The position numbers and the translations under genes were made by a program. From contig JAJKIV010000037.1 in NCBI GenBank assembly GCA_021154285.1, positions 1 through 39,370 on the forward strand: 39,370 nucleotides of DNA, read 5' to 3'. Shown in pieces: positions 1-8,286 of the stretch. Within the stretch, counting starts at the first letter, position 1. Each line of letters starts with the position of its first letter. The notes beneath the pieces are model-generated. The model had not been told where the DNA came from. It worked only from the letters and a program-made list of their open reading frames with translations, and searched no databases. Origin of the DNA: Gemmatimonas sp. GTDB taxonomy: Bacteria > Gemmatimonadota > Gemmatimonadetes > Gemmatimonadales > Gemmatimonadaceae.

Positions 1-941
1 ATGGCATTGTGGTTCGCCGCGGGGTGCGTTCCGATTTCCTCGTACTTTCGCACGTTTTCATCCATGCTCGCCGGCGCCGCCATGAGCGGCCACAATGATT
101 TCTGTTTCGACCGGCGAACGTACAGGAACCCCGTGCCGATCGGCGCGAGGAGCCACTTGTGCAGGCTGGTGCCGTAGTAGTCGCAGCCCAGCTCATCGCG
201 GGTGAACGGGAAATGCGCGAATGCGTGCGCACCGTCCACGAATACCTCGATCCCTTTCTCGCGCGCCATCGCGACGACCTTCGCGACGGGGAGGATCTGG
301 CCCGTCAGGTTGGTGATGTGCGTGATCTCGATGACGCGGGTGCGAGGCGTGATCGCCTCACGGAACTGGTTGACGACGTAGTCGTCGGACGGTGGCGGCA
401 CCGTGAACTTGATCTGCTTGACGACGATCCCCTCACGGCGCGCACGCTGATCCCACGACGTCATCATGCGCGGGTAGTTCTGCGTCGTGACGATGACCTC
501 GTCGCCGCGCTTGAGATCGAGCCCGAAGATCATCGTCTCGTTGGACTCCGAGGCGTTCCGCGTGATCGCCATCTCCTCGGGGTCGCAGCCGAAGTCCTTC
601 GCGAGCTCGCGACGCACGCTTTCGATGCGCGGCTCCAGCACGCTCCACATGTGCTCCACGGGCGCTTCGTTGGAGAAGCGCAGATCGCGGATCATCGCCT
701 CGAGCACGTGCGAGGGTGTAGGACTCACCCCGCCGTTGTTCAGGTTGATCAGCGTCCGGTCGGCGTCGAACGCACGTTGGATCTCCGACCAATAGGTCTC
801 GTCCTCCGCGAGCGGGGCGGCCGATCGCCCGGCGGCGACATGGTCCGCCCGCAGGACCGACGTGAGCGCGTTCGAACGGAAGACGGGAACCGCGAGCCCT
901 GCACGAGTGAGCGTCGCGAGGAAAGCGCGTCGATCAGACAT
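1..941 (-). CDS. Tat-exported class V aminotransferase-fold PLP enzyme, 3' end cut by window edge
   Basis: The reading frame starts at ATG 941 and runs open to the left edge, giving the first 313 residues. The N-terminus (MSDRRAFLATL, then a hydrophobic stretch) is a twin-arginine-like export signal. The body is a class V aminotransferase/isopenicillin-N-epimerase-like fold: INLNNGG near residue 65, the cofactor aspartate in DGAHAFAH (D236) and the PLP-binding lysine in TSLHKW (K262). Members of this group do transamination, desulfuration or epimerisation; the substrate cannot be read from the sequence. It lies 161 bases downstream of the histidine kinase gene on the same strand and shows no obvious link to the polysaccharide genes. 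Confident for fold and partial status, not for substrate. Confidence 0.85.
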   Translation of the reverse strand, partial: MSDRRAFLATLTRAGLAVPVFRSNALTSVLRADHVAAGRSAAPLAEDETYWSEIQRAFDADRTLINLNNGGVSPTPSHVLEAMIRDLRFSNEAPVEHMWSVLEPRIESVRRELAKDFGCDPEEMAITRNASESNETMIFGLDLKRGDEVIVTTQNYPRMMTSWDQRARREGIVVKQIKFTVPPPSDDYVVNQFREAITPRTRVIEITHITNLTGQILPVAKVVAMAREKGIEVFVDGAHAFAHFPFTRDELGCDYYGTSLHKWLLAPIGTGFLYVRRSKQKSLWPLMAAPASMDENVRKYEEIGTHPAANHNA

Positions 942-1102
942 TGTAGGAACCGGGAACGGGGAACCGGGAGCCAGGGTGACTGCGATCGCGCGTCGTCAGC
1001 GCGCGTGTCTAACCTGCGGGCCGAGTTAGGCGTCGTCCAGTCTCGACGTTTCGGTTCCGGTGCCCTTTTCCCGTTCCCGGGCGCGCGCCTCCGGCACGCC
1101 GC
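942..1102. repeat. Intergenic inverted repeat of GGGAACGGG type
   Basis: The spacer between the histidine kinase and the Tat aminotransferase holds two complementary arms, CCGGGAACGGGGAA at 950-963 and TTTCCCGTTCCCGG at 1067-1080, matching at 13 of 14 positions with about 100 bases between them. The left arm is part of a quasi-tandem GGAACCGGGAACGGGGAACCGGGA run. A GTTAGGC word lies at 1025-1031. No T-tract follows, so it is not a classical terminator. It may be a fold-back element or a simple-sequence remnant. Confidence 0.4.
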
Positions 1103-2266
1103 CTACAATCTCGATCCCTGCGGCAAATCGAGCACGAAGTGAAATCGCGTGCCCTTCTCGAGCTCAGTCTCGACTCCAAGCTCGCCGCCCATCGCGACGA
1201 TCAACTTCTTGCAGATCGACAGTCCGAGCCCTGCGCTCGAGAAGGCGTAGTCGCCAGTGATCTGTCGCTGCCGGAACGCCTCGAACAGGTTGGTGATGAC
1301 GTGCGGTGGAATACCCCGCCCCGTGTCCTTCACCGAAAATTCCACGCGGCTGCGGTCGATCTGCCTGCACGTCACGTCCACGGAGCCGGCGTTCGTGAAC
1401 TTGATGGCGTTCGTCGCGAGGTTGAGCAGCACGCGATTGAGCGCAGCCTGGTACCCGATGCGCAGGTCGGCCTCGGGCCCCACACATCGCACGACGAGAC
1501 GTTTCTCTTCCGCCATCGGTCGCAGAATGTCCATGATCGACTGCAGGACGTCCGACACCAAAAACGGCATGCGCGGTTGGTCCATCAGCGTCGTGCCGCC
1601 GCGCGCGAGCTCGATCACGTCGCCGGCGAGCGCGCTCAGACCAAACGCCGCGGAGTAGACGAGTCCCAGCTGTCGCTCCTGAATCGGCGTCAGCGTGCCG
1701 CCCGACCCGTAGCGCAGCCGCTCCGCGAGAATGAGAATCGAGCCGAGTGGGGAGCGCATGTCGTGCGCCATCTCGACCACGAGCTGTTGCGCGTCCTGCC
1801 CCGATAGCCGGGCCGCAAACCGATGCGCCGCGTCCTGATCGATCGATTGCTGCACCCGCTCGATCGCCTTGATGACTTCCAACACGCTGGCCTCGCCGGC
1901 CGATACCACGTCAGGCGACTCCGTTCGTTCCAGGAAGGCGCGCCGCAGCAGCTCCAGCGCGCGACGAACCGGAACGAACGGCGGAAAGGCGACGAGCGTG
2001 AGGGCTTCGCCGTTGAGCGCCTGCCTAACGTTATCAGCGAGCGCGTTGACGGTCGTGCGCACATCGCTGGCCGACGTCGCCCCGTGTTCGGTGTGAGGCC
2101 ACTCCGCACACACGTCGGCGACCGCCGCCGTCAGCGCGCGCGACACGGCGCTGGACGCGACCGATTCGGAGGCGCGCGCCTCCGAATCGATGACTGCCGT
2201 CCCACGTGAGGTTGGTTTCTGTGCTTTAGACCGCGACACGCGACGTGGTTGAAAGCGTGAGCTCAC
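1103..2266 (-). CDS. Soluble sensor histidine kinase of the sigma-54 two-component pair
   Basis: 387 residues. The C-terminal two thirds is a standard transmitter: H-box MAHDMRSPLGSI with phospho-acceptor H168, N-box NLATNAIKFTN, G1 box DTGRGIP and G2 box GLGLSICKKLI. The first 150 residues are unassigned, with no membrane segment, so the signal is probably cytoplasmic or relayed by a partner. GTG start 2266 overlaps the stop of the response regulator in a GTGA junction, so the two are translationally coupled and very likely partners. The arrangement next to a polysaccharide locus resembles PrsK/PrsR-type systems, but the protein lacks the membrane region of PrsK, so I do not assign that name. 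Confidence 0.88.
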   Translation of the reverse strand: MSSRFQPRRVSRSKAQKPTSRGTAVIDSEARASESVASSAVSRALTAAVADVCAEWPHTEHGATSASDVRTTVNALADNVRQALNGEALTLVAFPPFVPVRRALELLRRAFLERTESPDVVSAGEASVLEVIKAIERVQQSIDQDAAHRFAARLSGQDAQQLVVEMAHDMRSPLGSILILAERLRYGSGGTLTPIQERQLGLVYSAAFGLSALAGDVIELARGGTTLMDQPRMPFLVSDVLQSIMDILRPMAEEKRLVVRCVGPEADLRIGYQAALNRVLLNLATNAIKFTNAGSVDVTCRQIDRSRVEFSVKDTGRGIPPHVITNLFEAFRQRQITGDYAFSSAGLGLSICKKLIVAMGGELGVETELEKGTRFHFVLDLPQGSRL

Positions 2267-3801
2267 TCGTCGCCGGCGCCGCCGAACTCATCACGGCGGA
2301 AGCCGTGCTTTTCCATGAGTCGGTACAGCGTCGTACGGTCGATGCTCGCGAGCCGGGCTGCCTTCGACATGTTCGAACCGGCCCGCGCGATCAGCTGCGT
2401 CAGGTATTCCTTCTCGAAATGCGCGACGAGCTTCTCTTTGGCCAGGTGGAAGCTCTCCGTCATGATGCTGATCGGCAGTCCGGTCGCCGTCGCTGGAGCC
2501 GCTATCGCGTCGTCGTACAGCGGCACGTCGTCAGGCTGCACGCCCTGGCCGGGCTCGGCCAACACCGCCAGCTGTTCGACGACGTTCTGCAGTTCGCGCA
2601 CGTTGCCCCGCCACGGGCGCGACCGGAGGAAGTCGACCGCCGCCTCCGTGATGCGCGGCGTCGCTTCACCCGGCTGCCGATGACGTTCCCAGAAGTGGGT
2701 GAGGAAGTGGTTCGCGAGCAAGGGGATGTCCTCGAGACGCTTTCGGAGCGGCGGCAGCTTGATCGGCACGACGCGAAGGCGGTACAGCAGATCCTCGCGC
2801 AGTGTTCCCTTGGCCACGCACTCGGCCGGGTCCCGGTTCGTCGCCGAGATGAATCGGACGTCCACGACAGCGTCCTGCTGCTCACTCCCGACGCGGCGCA
2901 CGACGCCGTCCTGCAGCACACGAAGGAGCTTCGCCTGCAGCGGCAGCGACATCTCGGTCAGCTCATCGAGGAACAGCGTACCACCGTTCGCGATCTCGAG
3001 AAGTCCCGGCTTGTCGCGATCGGCGCCGGTGAACGCTCCCTTGCGATGGCCGAACAGCTCACTTTCGAGGAGGCCCTCGGGGAGAGCCGCACAGTTGATC
3101 GGGACGACCTGACGACTTGCGCGACGACTGTGCTGATGAATGAACTGCGCGATGAGCTCCTTACCCGTACCGCTCTCGCCCATGATCATCACCGAAGCAT
3201 CGGTGCTTGCGACGCGCCGCGCGAGCTCGACTGCCTTGCGGAACGCGGGCGAAACGCCGAGGAGCGTGATCTTATCGCTGTTGCCGTTCTGCTTCAGGAG
3301 CTGAATGCGAAGATCGCGCGTCTCGCGCGCGACCATCACGGCGTGCGAGGCGCGTCCGATCAGCACTTGTAGATGCGTCGCCGAGAAAGGCTTCGGCAGG
3401 TAGTCCCACGCACCGGCGCGCAGCGCTTCGATGCTCGTCGTCACGCTCGGGTTTCCGGTCATCACCACCACGATCGTCTCCTTGTGGGCGGAGAGCGTCG
3501 CGCGAAGGATTTCCATACCCGACACGGGCGTCATGTACAGGTCGACGAGCACGATGTCGAACTTGCGGCGGCGCACGAGGTCGAGCGCCTCGTCACCACG
3601 CCCGAGCGTCGTGACATTGAAGCCGTCCATCTGCAGGACGCTCGCGCAGCCCTCGCGGAGCGTGCGGTCGTCGTCCACGATCAGAAGGCTCAGACTCGAC
3701 TTGACTTCCGCCGAGATGGACAACGGGTCTCTGGCGGTCTCGCTATCGCCCGCAGCGAGTGAGCGCCCCGAATCGCCAAGAACCGCAGCCGAAGTCGACA
3801 T
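2263..3801 (-). CDS. NtrC-family sigma-54-dependent response regulator
   Basis: 512 residues from ATG 3801. This start follows AAGGAG at a 6-base spacing; a TTG two codons upstream is less likely. Domains in order: receiver (about residues 38-150, acidic pocket VDDD, phospho-acceptor D87 in VLVDLY, lysine in PKPF), AAA+ domain with Walker A GESGTGKE, the sigma-54 contact loop GAFTGA and Walker B GGTLFLDE, and a C-terminal Fis-type helix-turn-helix (SKAARLASIDRTTLYR). All catalytic motifs are intact, so it should open sigma-54 promoters after phosphorylation by the downstream kinase. It is transcribed away from the tyrosine autokinase gene, whose upstream region carries a sigma-54 promoter candidate (4134-4149) and tandem repeats (4013-4054) suited to an enhancer. 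The link to those sites is inferred. Confidence 0.95.
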   Translation of the reverse strand: MSTSAAVLGDSGRSLAAGDSETARDPLSISAEVKSSLSLLIVDDDRTLREGCASVLQMDGFNVTTLGRGDEALDLVRRRKFDIVLVDLYMTPVSGMEILRATLSAHKETIVVVMTGNPSVTTSIEALRAGAWDYLPKPFSATHLQVLIGRASHAVMVARETRDLRIQLLKQNGNSDKITLLGVSPAFRKAVELARRVASTDASVMIMGESGTGKELIAQFIHQHSRRASRQVVPINCAALPEGLLESELFGHRKGAFTGADRDKPGLLEIANGGTLFLDELTEMSLPLQAKLLRVLQDGVVRRVGSEQQDAVVDVRFISATNRDPAECVAKGTLREDLLYRLRVVPIKLPPLRKRLEDIPLLANHFLTHFWERHRQPGEATPRITEAAVDFLRSRPWRGNVRELQNVVEQLAVLAEPGQGVQPDDVPLYDDAIAAPATATGLPISIMTESFHLAKEKLVAHFEKEYLTQLIARAGSNMSKAARLASIDRTTLYRLMEKHGFRRDEFGGAGDE

Positions 3802-4012
3802 CCACAACTCCTTGAGCAGTGACGCGCGCGTGCGGCGGGTCGCCGCGGCACGCCGGTGTTCTTCCAGATTCGATCACCGTAACCAGGTCGCCAGACGATC
3901 GCCATTGTGACAAGGTGCGATGCTGACTCATCTGTATGACGACCATGGTGCCTGGACACAACGAAAGAATGCTGCCAACAAGCTACAGCATAGCGGCGTG
4001 GCCACAGTGGTT

Positions 4013-4054
4013 GTGTATCACATCCGACACCCTATGGTGCATCACATCGACATG
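4013..4054. promoter_or_regulatory. Tandem upstream activating repeats (putative enhancer)
   Basis: Two direct copies of GTG(T/C)ATCACATC, at 4013-4024 and 4037-4048, stand 24 bases apart. They lie about 100 bases upstream of the sigma-54 promoter candidate, the usual enhancer distance for NtrC-type activators. The neighbouring regulator gene is the natural candidate to bind them. Binding is inferred from position only. Confidence 0.45.
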
Positions 4055-4133
4055 GAAGGTATTCCTACGCTCCCCGGGGCGCTGCGAACCGCGAAAAACC
4101 CCACGCTGACGCGCCCACGAGCACGCTCGAGCG

Positions 4134-4149
4134 TGGGCCTGATTTTGCG
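4134..4149 (+). promoter_or_regulatory. Sigma-54 (-24/-12) promoter candidate for the tyrosine autokinase gene
   Basis: TGGGCCTGATTTTGCG has GG (4135-4136) and GC (4147-4148) at the obligatory 10-base spacing and a full TTGC in the -12 element. It matches 8 of 12 defined positions of TGGCACGNNNNTTGCW. Expected transcription start is near 4160, about 100 bases before the chosen ATG at 4263. An inverted repeat overlaps the -24 element. Confidence 0.55.
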
Positions 4150-4262
4150 GAACGGCCTGGTGTCGACCTGTTCGAAATCAGCGCGTGGGACATGGGTCAC
4201 ACGGCGCTTTGCTAGTTTGTGATAGACTTGAGTTAACCCTCGTCACGCTCTCACCGTCTCGA

Positions 4263-6686
4263 ATGTCCGGATCTCTCGTCCCATCGACGTCCCCGTCCGT
4301 GGATATCGCCCCCGATGGGGGCCCCGGCGCCATGCAGAGCTGGGGGCCGCCGGCACCGCCGGCCGCTCCGGCCGCGGGTGCCATGAACCTCGGACGCTAC
4401 GTCTCGGCGCTGCGGCGGTACAAATGGCTGATCGCGATCATGACGCTGCTCGGCATCGCTGGGGGCATCGTCGCGACCCGCTTCATCACGCCGAGCTATC
4501 AGGTCGATACCACCATCGTCATTGGGGAGTCTCCGGATCCGAAAGGCCCTGTCGCACCGCAGGCGACGATGCGAGAGGAGGCATGGCGCGAGCTGCTGCT
4601 CAGCTTCGCGATCCTGGATCCGGTGGCGCGGCAGTCCGGCTCCTTCCTGACGCCGAATTCCGAGGCCGATTCGGCCGCCTTGCGCGGCTTCGAGATGACC
4701 TCGGATCTCCAGGCGGGTGACTATACACTGACCGCCAACAAGGCGACCAAGAAATACGATCTCGCGGTCAAGCGTGCACGCTCCACGGCGGTCGTCGAGA
4801 GTGGAACGCTCGGCGACTCGGTCGGGCGCACCGTGGGCTTCGCGTGGGTGCCTAACGCAGAGGCGGTCATCGCGCGCAGTCCGCTGAAATTCGAAGTCAC
4901 GTCCCCTCGTGAGGCAGCGGCCGATCTCCGCAGCCGCCTGACCGTGTACCTCCCGCCCGAGAGCCGGTTCATCAAGGTTTCGTTGCGCGGCAAACGGCCG
5001 CAGCCGCTGGCCACCGAGATGAACGCGATCCTCCGGGAGTTCGTCAGCGAGGCGGCGGCACTGAAGAAGAAGAACCTCACCGATCAGCGTATCGCCCTGA
5101 ACGAGCAGCTCGAGCAGTCGAGCGGCAACCTGCAGAACCTCGAGCGGCAGTTGAAGGAGTTCGAGGTCAAGGTCTCGCTCGAACAGCCCAAGGGCCTGCC
5201 CATGCTGCCTAACGGCTTGATCGTTCAGGATCCGGCATCCGCCAGCTTCTTCAACATGAAGGTCCAGAGCGCGACGGCGCGCCGCGACCGCGAGGCGGTC
5301 CAGGCACTGCTCGGCTCGGGGCCAAACACCCGAATCACGCCCGAGCAGCTTCTCAGCATCCCGAGCCTGATCGCGTCATCGCCGGACCTGAAGGCGGCCA
5401 TCGACGAGCTCACAAAAGGCGAGGCCGACCTTCGAACGCTGCGTTCGCGATATACCGAGCAGATGCCGCTCGTGATCGCGAAGGCGCAGGAAGTCGAGCG
5501 TATCAAGACCCAAACGCTGCCCTCGATCACGCGCCAGCTGCTCGAGCAGCTGAGCCGGCAGGAAACCGAGCTCGATCGCCGCATCGCCGCCGCGTCCTCT
5601 GACATGCAGCGGATCCCGGCAACGTCGATCGAAGAGTCGCGGCTCACGCGCGAACGCGATCTCGCGGCGACGCTCTACGCTGATATCAAGGGGCGCTACC
5701 AGCTGGCGCAGCTCGCTGAGGCGAGCGCCATTCCGGACGTGAGCGTGCTCGACTCCGCCGTGGCGCCGCTCAAGCCGGCCAGCAACACCGCGCCGATGAT
5801 TCTTCTCATGGTCATCGGCGGGTGTCTCGGGCTCGGGATCGTGCTGGCCATTCTGCTCGACCTGCTCGACAAACGCTTCCGCTATCCGGAGCAGGCGACT
5901 CACGAGCTCGGACTCGACATTCTCGGAACCATCCCGACGATTCGTCGCGGCAAAAACGGCGCGACACGCATGGAGGATGAAGCGCAGCTCGTGGAAGCAT
6001 TCCGCGGATTGCGGCTCAACGTGCGCAACGCCGCGAACGGGAGTGGGCCGGTAACGGTCGCTATCTCCAGCCCGGGCCCCGGCGATGGCAAGTCGCTCAT
6101 CTCGTCGAACCTCGCTCTCGCGTTCGCGGAAGCCGGGTATCGTACGCTGCTGATCGACGGCGACATCCGTCGCGGGCAGCTGCACTCGACGTTCGGCGTG
6201 CCGCAGCGACCGGGGCTCGTTGATCACCTCACCGGCGACATCGTCGTGGAAGACGTCATCCGCGAGACTTCGCACGGCAACCTGTTCCTCATTCCCTGTG
6301 GAACGCGCCGGCATCGTGGACCGGAGCTGCTCGCGGCCGATACGACGGTGAAGATGATCCGTGCGCTGCGATCGCGGTTCGACGCGATCATTGTCGACAC
6401 GGCTCCGCTCGGAGCCGGCATCGATCCGTACGCGTTAGGCGCCGCGGCCGGCATGATGATGCTGGTCCTTCGTACCGGGCAGACCGACCGGAAGCTCGCG
6501 CAGGCCAAGCTGACCACGCTCGACCGACTCCCGGTTCGCCTGATCGGTGCCGTCGTCAACGACGTGCAGGCCGAGGGGATGTACAAGTACTACGCGTACC
6601 TCGACGGTTACGGCACGCTCGACGAGGACGAGGGTCCCCGACTCGCGCCGGCCGGCGGGGCGTCGCTTCCGGCGCGGGCCAACTGA
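4263..6686 (+). CDS. Polysaccharide chain-length determinant fused to BY-kinase (Wzc-type tyrosine autokinase)
   Basis: 807 residues from ATG 4263; the 40-residue Pro/Ala/Gly-rich head precedes the conserved MNLGRYVSALRRYKW, which could itself be the start. TM1 is about 54-72 and TM2 about 509-532, flanking a long periplasmic region with coiled-coil character (residues 275-310 and 415-490) typical of Wzz/GNVR proteins. The cytoplasmic C-terminus is a P-loop tyrosine kinase: Walker A' GPGDGKSLISSN near 603, Walker A-like DGDIRRG, Walker B VDTAPLG, and a C-terminal tyrosine cluster (YKYYAYLDGYG, about 772-783) for autophosphorylation. It controls export and chain length of surface polysaccharide in the inner membrane. 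A single fused polypeptide is the proteobacterial-style layout. It probably depends on the divergent sigma-54 activator. Confidence 0.93.
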   Translation: MSGSLVPSTSPSVDIAPDGGPGAMQSWGPPAPPAAPAAGAMNLGRYVSALRRYKWLIAIMTLLGIAGGIVATRFITPSYQVDTTIVIGESPDPKGPVAPQATMREEAWRELLLSFAILDPVARQSGSFLTPNSEADSAALRGFEMTSDLQAGDYTLTANKATKKYDLAVKRARSTAVVESGTLGDSVGRTVGFAWVPNAEAVIARSPLKFEVTSPREAAADLRSRLTVYLPPESRFIKVSLRGKRPQPLATEMNAILREFVSEAAALKKKNLTDQRIALNEQLEQSSGNLQNLERQLKEFEVKVSLEQPKGLPMLPNGLIVQDPASASFFNMKVQSATARRDREAVQALLGSGPNTRITPEQLLSIPSLIASSPDLKAAIDELTKGEADLRTLRSRYTEQMPLVIAKAQEVERIKTQTLPSITRQLLEQLSRQETELDRRIAAASSDMQRIPATSIEESRLTRERDLAATLYADIKGRYQLAQLAEASAIPDVSVLDSAVAPLKPASNTAPMILLMVIGGCLGLGIVLAILLDLLDKRFRYPEQATHELGLDILGTIPTIRRGKNGATRMEDEAQLVEAFRGLRLNVRNAANGSGPVTVAISSPGPGDGKSLISSNLALAFAEAGYRTLLIDGDIRRGQLHSTFGVPQRPGLVDHLTGDIVVEDVIRETSHGNLFLIPCGTRRHRGPELLAADTTVKMIRALRSRFDAIIVDTAPLGAGIDPYALGAAAGMMMLVLRTGQTDRKLAQAKLTTLDRLPVRLIGAVVNDVQAEGMYKYYAYLDGYGTLDEDEGPRLAPAGGASLPARAN

Positions 6687-6733
6687 GCCACGGAGGGGCG
6701 CCGCGTTAGGGCGCCCAACGTGTCGGAATGCGA

Positions 6734-6780
6734 GCGGGGCCGATCGACTCGAGTCGATCGGCCCCGCTTCTTCATTTGGG
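6734..6780. terminator. Perfect 34-base palindrome terminator between convergent genes
   Basis: Positions 6734-6767 are a perfect palindrome with 17-base arms (left arm GCGGGGCCGATCGACTC), followed on the plus strand by TTCTTCATTT. It lies between the stop of the tyrosine autokinase (6686) and the stop of the minus-strand regulator (6830), so it can end transcription from both sides. A smaller hairpin, CGTT-A-GGGCGCCC-AACG, lies just upstream at 6703-6719. Confidence 0.8.
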
Positions 6781-6829
6781 ACCCGTGAGACCCCGCGAGT
6801 TCGGCGCGGGCATACCTGAAACGCAGCGG

Positions 6830-7771
6830 TCAGTGCACGAAGCGGAGCGGCACGTCCTCGAACGCCGTGATCTGCGTGCTCTCGCTTCCCTTCACGTGGC
6901 GGAGCGCCGTTGCCGCTCGAAGCAGGAGCTCCACGGCGTCGACGGACGACTCCGCGAAATTCGGGACCGCGCAATATCCCGCACGCAGCTGAATCGTGTG
7001 GTCGCGGGCGAATGACGCAGCCTGTACCGTCTCCTGGATTCGCTCGACGAGCCGCACGGCACCGGGCGCGGCGGTGGACGGCGCGATGATGCCGAACTCG
7101 GAGCGACCGAGGTGCCCGATGACGTCCGACACGCGGGCCGTCCGACGGAAAATTTCGCCGAGGTGCTCGGCGATCTGGTGGGCGAGCTCATTCGCGTCGC
7201 TGTCGTCGACGGTCCCGTTAGGCGTGACCGACACCGCCACACAGGCGAGCGGGGCGGCCCGTCGCGACGCGTCGGCACCGAGCTCCTGTGCCCGCCGGGT
7301 GAGTCCACGAACGTTGTAGAGGCCCGTGTCACGATCCAACAGGCTGTCGTCGTGGCACTGGTCGAGCTCACGCTTCGACGCGATGAACGTCTCCAGCTTG
7401 AGCAGCAACTGATCTGCGTCGATCGGGTCACTACAGTACTCCCATGCGCCCGCGCGATACGCCTCGAGCCGCTCAGCCCTGGCAGCCGGCCCGGACGTCG
7501 TCACGATGATCGGTGTGCTCACCGAGAACCGCGAGTCCTGTCGCAGTAGCCGGCAAACCTCCACGCCGCCGATATCCGGCATGCCAGAGTCGATCACGAT
7601 CGCATCGGGATGCGTTCGCCACGCGAGGTCGATTGCCTGCCGACCCGTATGGGCGCGAACGACGGCGTAACCCTGCGGCCCGAGGATGCTTTCGAGTGAG
7701 CGGGCAGACCATTCCTGGTCGTTCGCGATCAGAACGAGCGGAGGTGCGGTGGTCTTATCGATGTCGAGCAT
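6830..7771 (-). CDS. Receiver plus degenerate GGDEF domain regulator
   Basis: 313 residues. The N-terminal receiver (10-128) keeps the phospho-acceptor D61 (IVIDSGMPD) and TTSG, but has N18 in the acidic pocket (ANDQ) and Asp-Pro (D115-P116) where Lys-Pro is expected. The C-terminal half begins with DRDTGLYNVRG, like the DxLTGLxNR start of GGDEF domains, but the signature is GRSEF (222-226) instead of GG(D/E)EF. Diguanylate cyclase activity is therefore doubtful; such proteins usually act as sensors or scaffolds. The gene converges on the tyrosine autokinase and is divergent from the export protein gene, so a role in polysaccharide control is plausible but unproven. Confidence 0.85.
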   Translation of the reverse strand: MLDIDKTTAPPLVLIANDQEWSARSLESILGPQGYAVVRAHTGRQAIDLAWRTHPDAIVIDSGMPDIGGVEVCRLLRQDSRFSVSTPIIVTTSGPAARAERLEAYRAGAWEYCSDPIDADQLLLKLETFIASKRELDQCHDDSLLDRDTGLYNVRGLTRRAQELGADASRRAAPLACVAVSVTPNGTVDDSDANELAHQIAEHLGEIFRRTARVSDVIGHLGRSEFGIIAPSTAAPGAVRLVERIQETVQAASFARDHTIQLRAGYCAVPNFAESSVDAVELLLRAATALRHVKGSESTQITAFEDVPLRFVH

Positions 7772-8286
7772 GCACTCTCAGTCAAACAGGAGGTTCGCAG
7801 CCGCAACAGCGACTGCGCACTTGTGACCCAGCTCACCAGGCTCCGTTGTCATTGCAGAACTCGTGCAGCTACGGTGGGGAAATTCAAGCGATTGTGGTCG
7901 CACGACTTACACTGAATTCAGGGTATCGACCGAGATGGTTTTGCGGCTCGGTCGCTACACTTTCGATGGAAATGCGTTACCAAGGCCACAACTTCGCGAC
8001 GAGTCCGGCGGGCAACTTATTCGTCATGTGAAGTTCTCCGGCGTATCCCGCGTCGGTGAGCGATAACTCGGCTTGGACGCGACGACGCGTAATGTCGGTG
8101 TTACGGCCCCGGGCTTTCGACAACTGTTGGAACGCTGCCTGATGCTGTTGTATCCGCACGACAGGCGCTAACGCCCGCGGCTGGCGTCTTGCTTGGAACG
8201 CACCATCAATTCGGTGAGGGGCCGTGACTTACGGTCTCGATGCAATGTCCAAACACTAGCACGAAGGCTGCAAAGAGGTCTTCGCA
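7772..8286. other. Divergent intergenic region upstream of the export protein gene
   Basis: 515 bases without a convincing gene, less GC-rich than the neighbouring coding DNA. An inverted repeat CGACCGAG (7927-7934) / CTCGGTCG (7947-7954) with a 12-base loop could be an operator. I see no strong promoter match. A 60-codon minus-strand frame at 7977-8159 has no recognisable features and is not called. Confidence 0.5.

Larger units (their letters stand above)
3802..4262. other. Divergent regulatory region between the sigma-54 activator and the tyrosine autokinase
   Basis: 461 bases with no convincing gene. It is visibly AT-richer than its surroundings in 3890-4060. It contains tandem repeats at 4013-4054, an inverted repeat GCCCACG/CGTGGGC at 4113-4119 and 4132-4138 with an inner GCTCGAGC, and a sigma-54 promoter candidate at 4134-4149. 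It should control both the regulator pair (minus) and the polysaccharide gene (plus). Confidence 0.6.

Noticed and set aside
159..1142. Long plus-strand open frame opposite the left-edge gene.
   Set aside because: Arg/Asp-rich translation typical of the antisense of a GC-rich gene; the minus strand encodes a clear PLP enzyme there.
7977..8159. 60-codon minus-strand frame whose start (QAAFQQL) faintly resembles that of a 61-codon frame at 12019-12204 (QTAALLQQL); the DNA shares CAACTGTTGGA and TGCC.
   Set aside because: The similarity covers only about 19 bases, there is no ribosome-binding site, and the rest of the two frames is unrelated.
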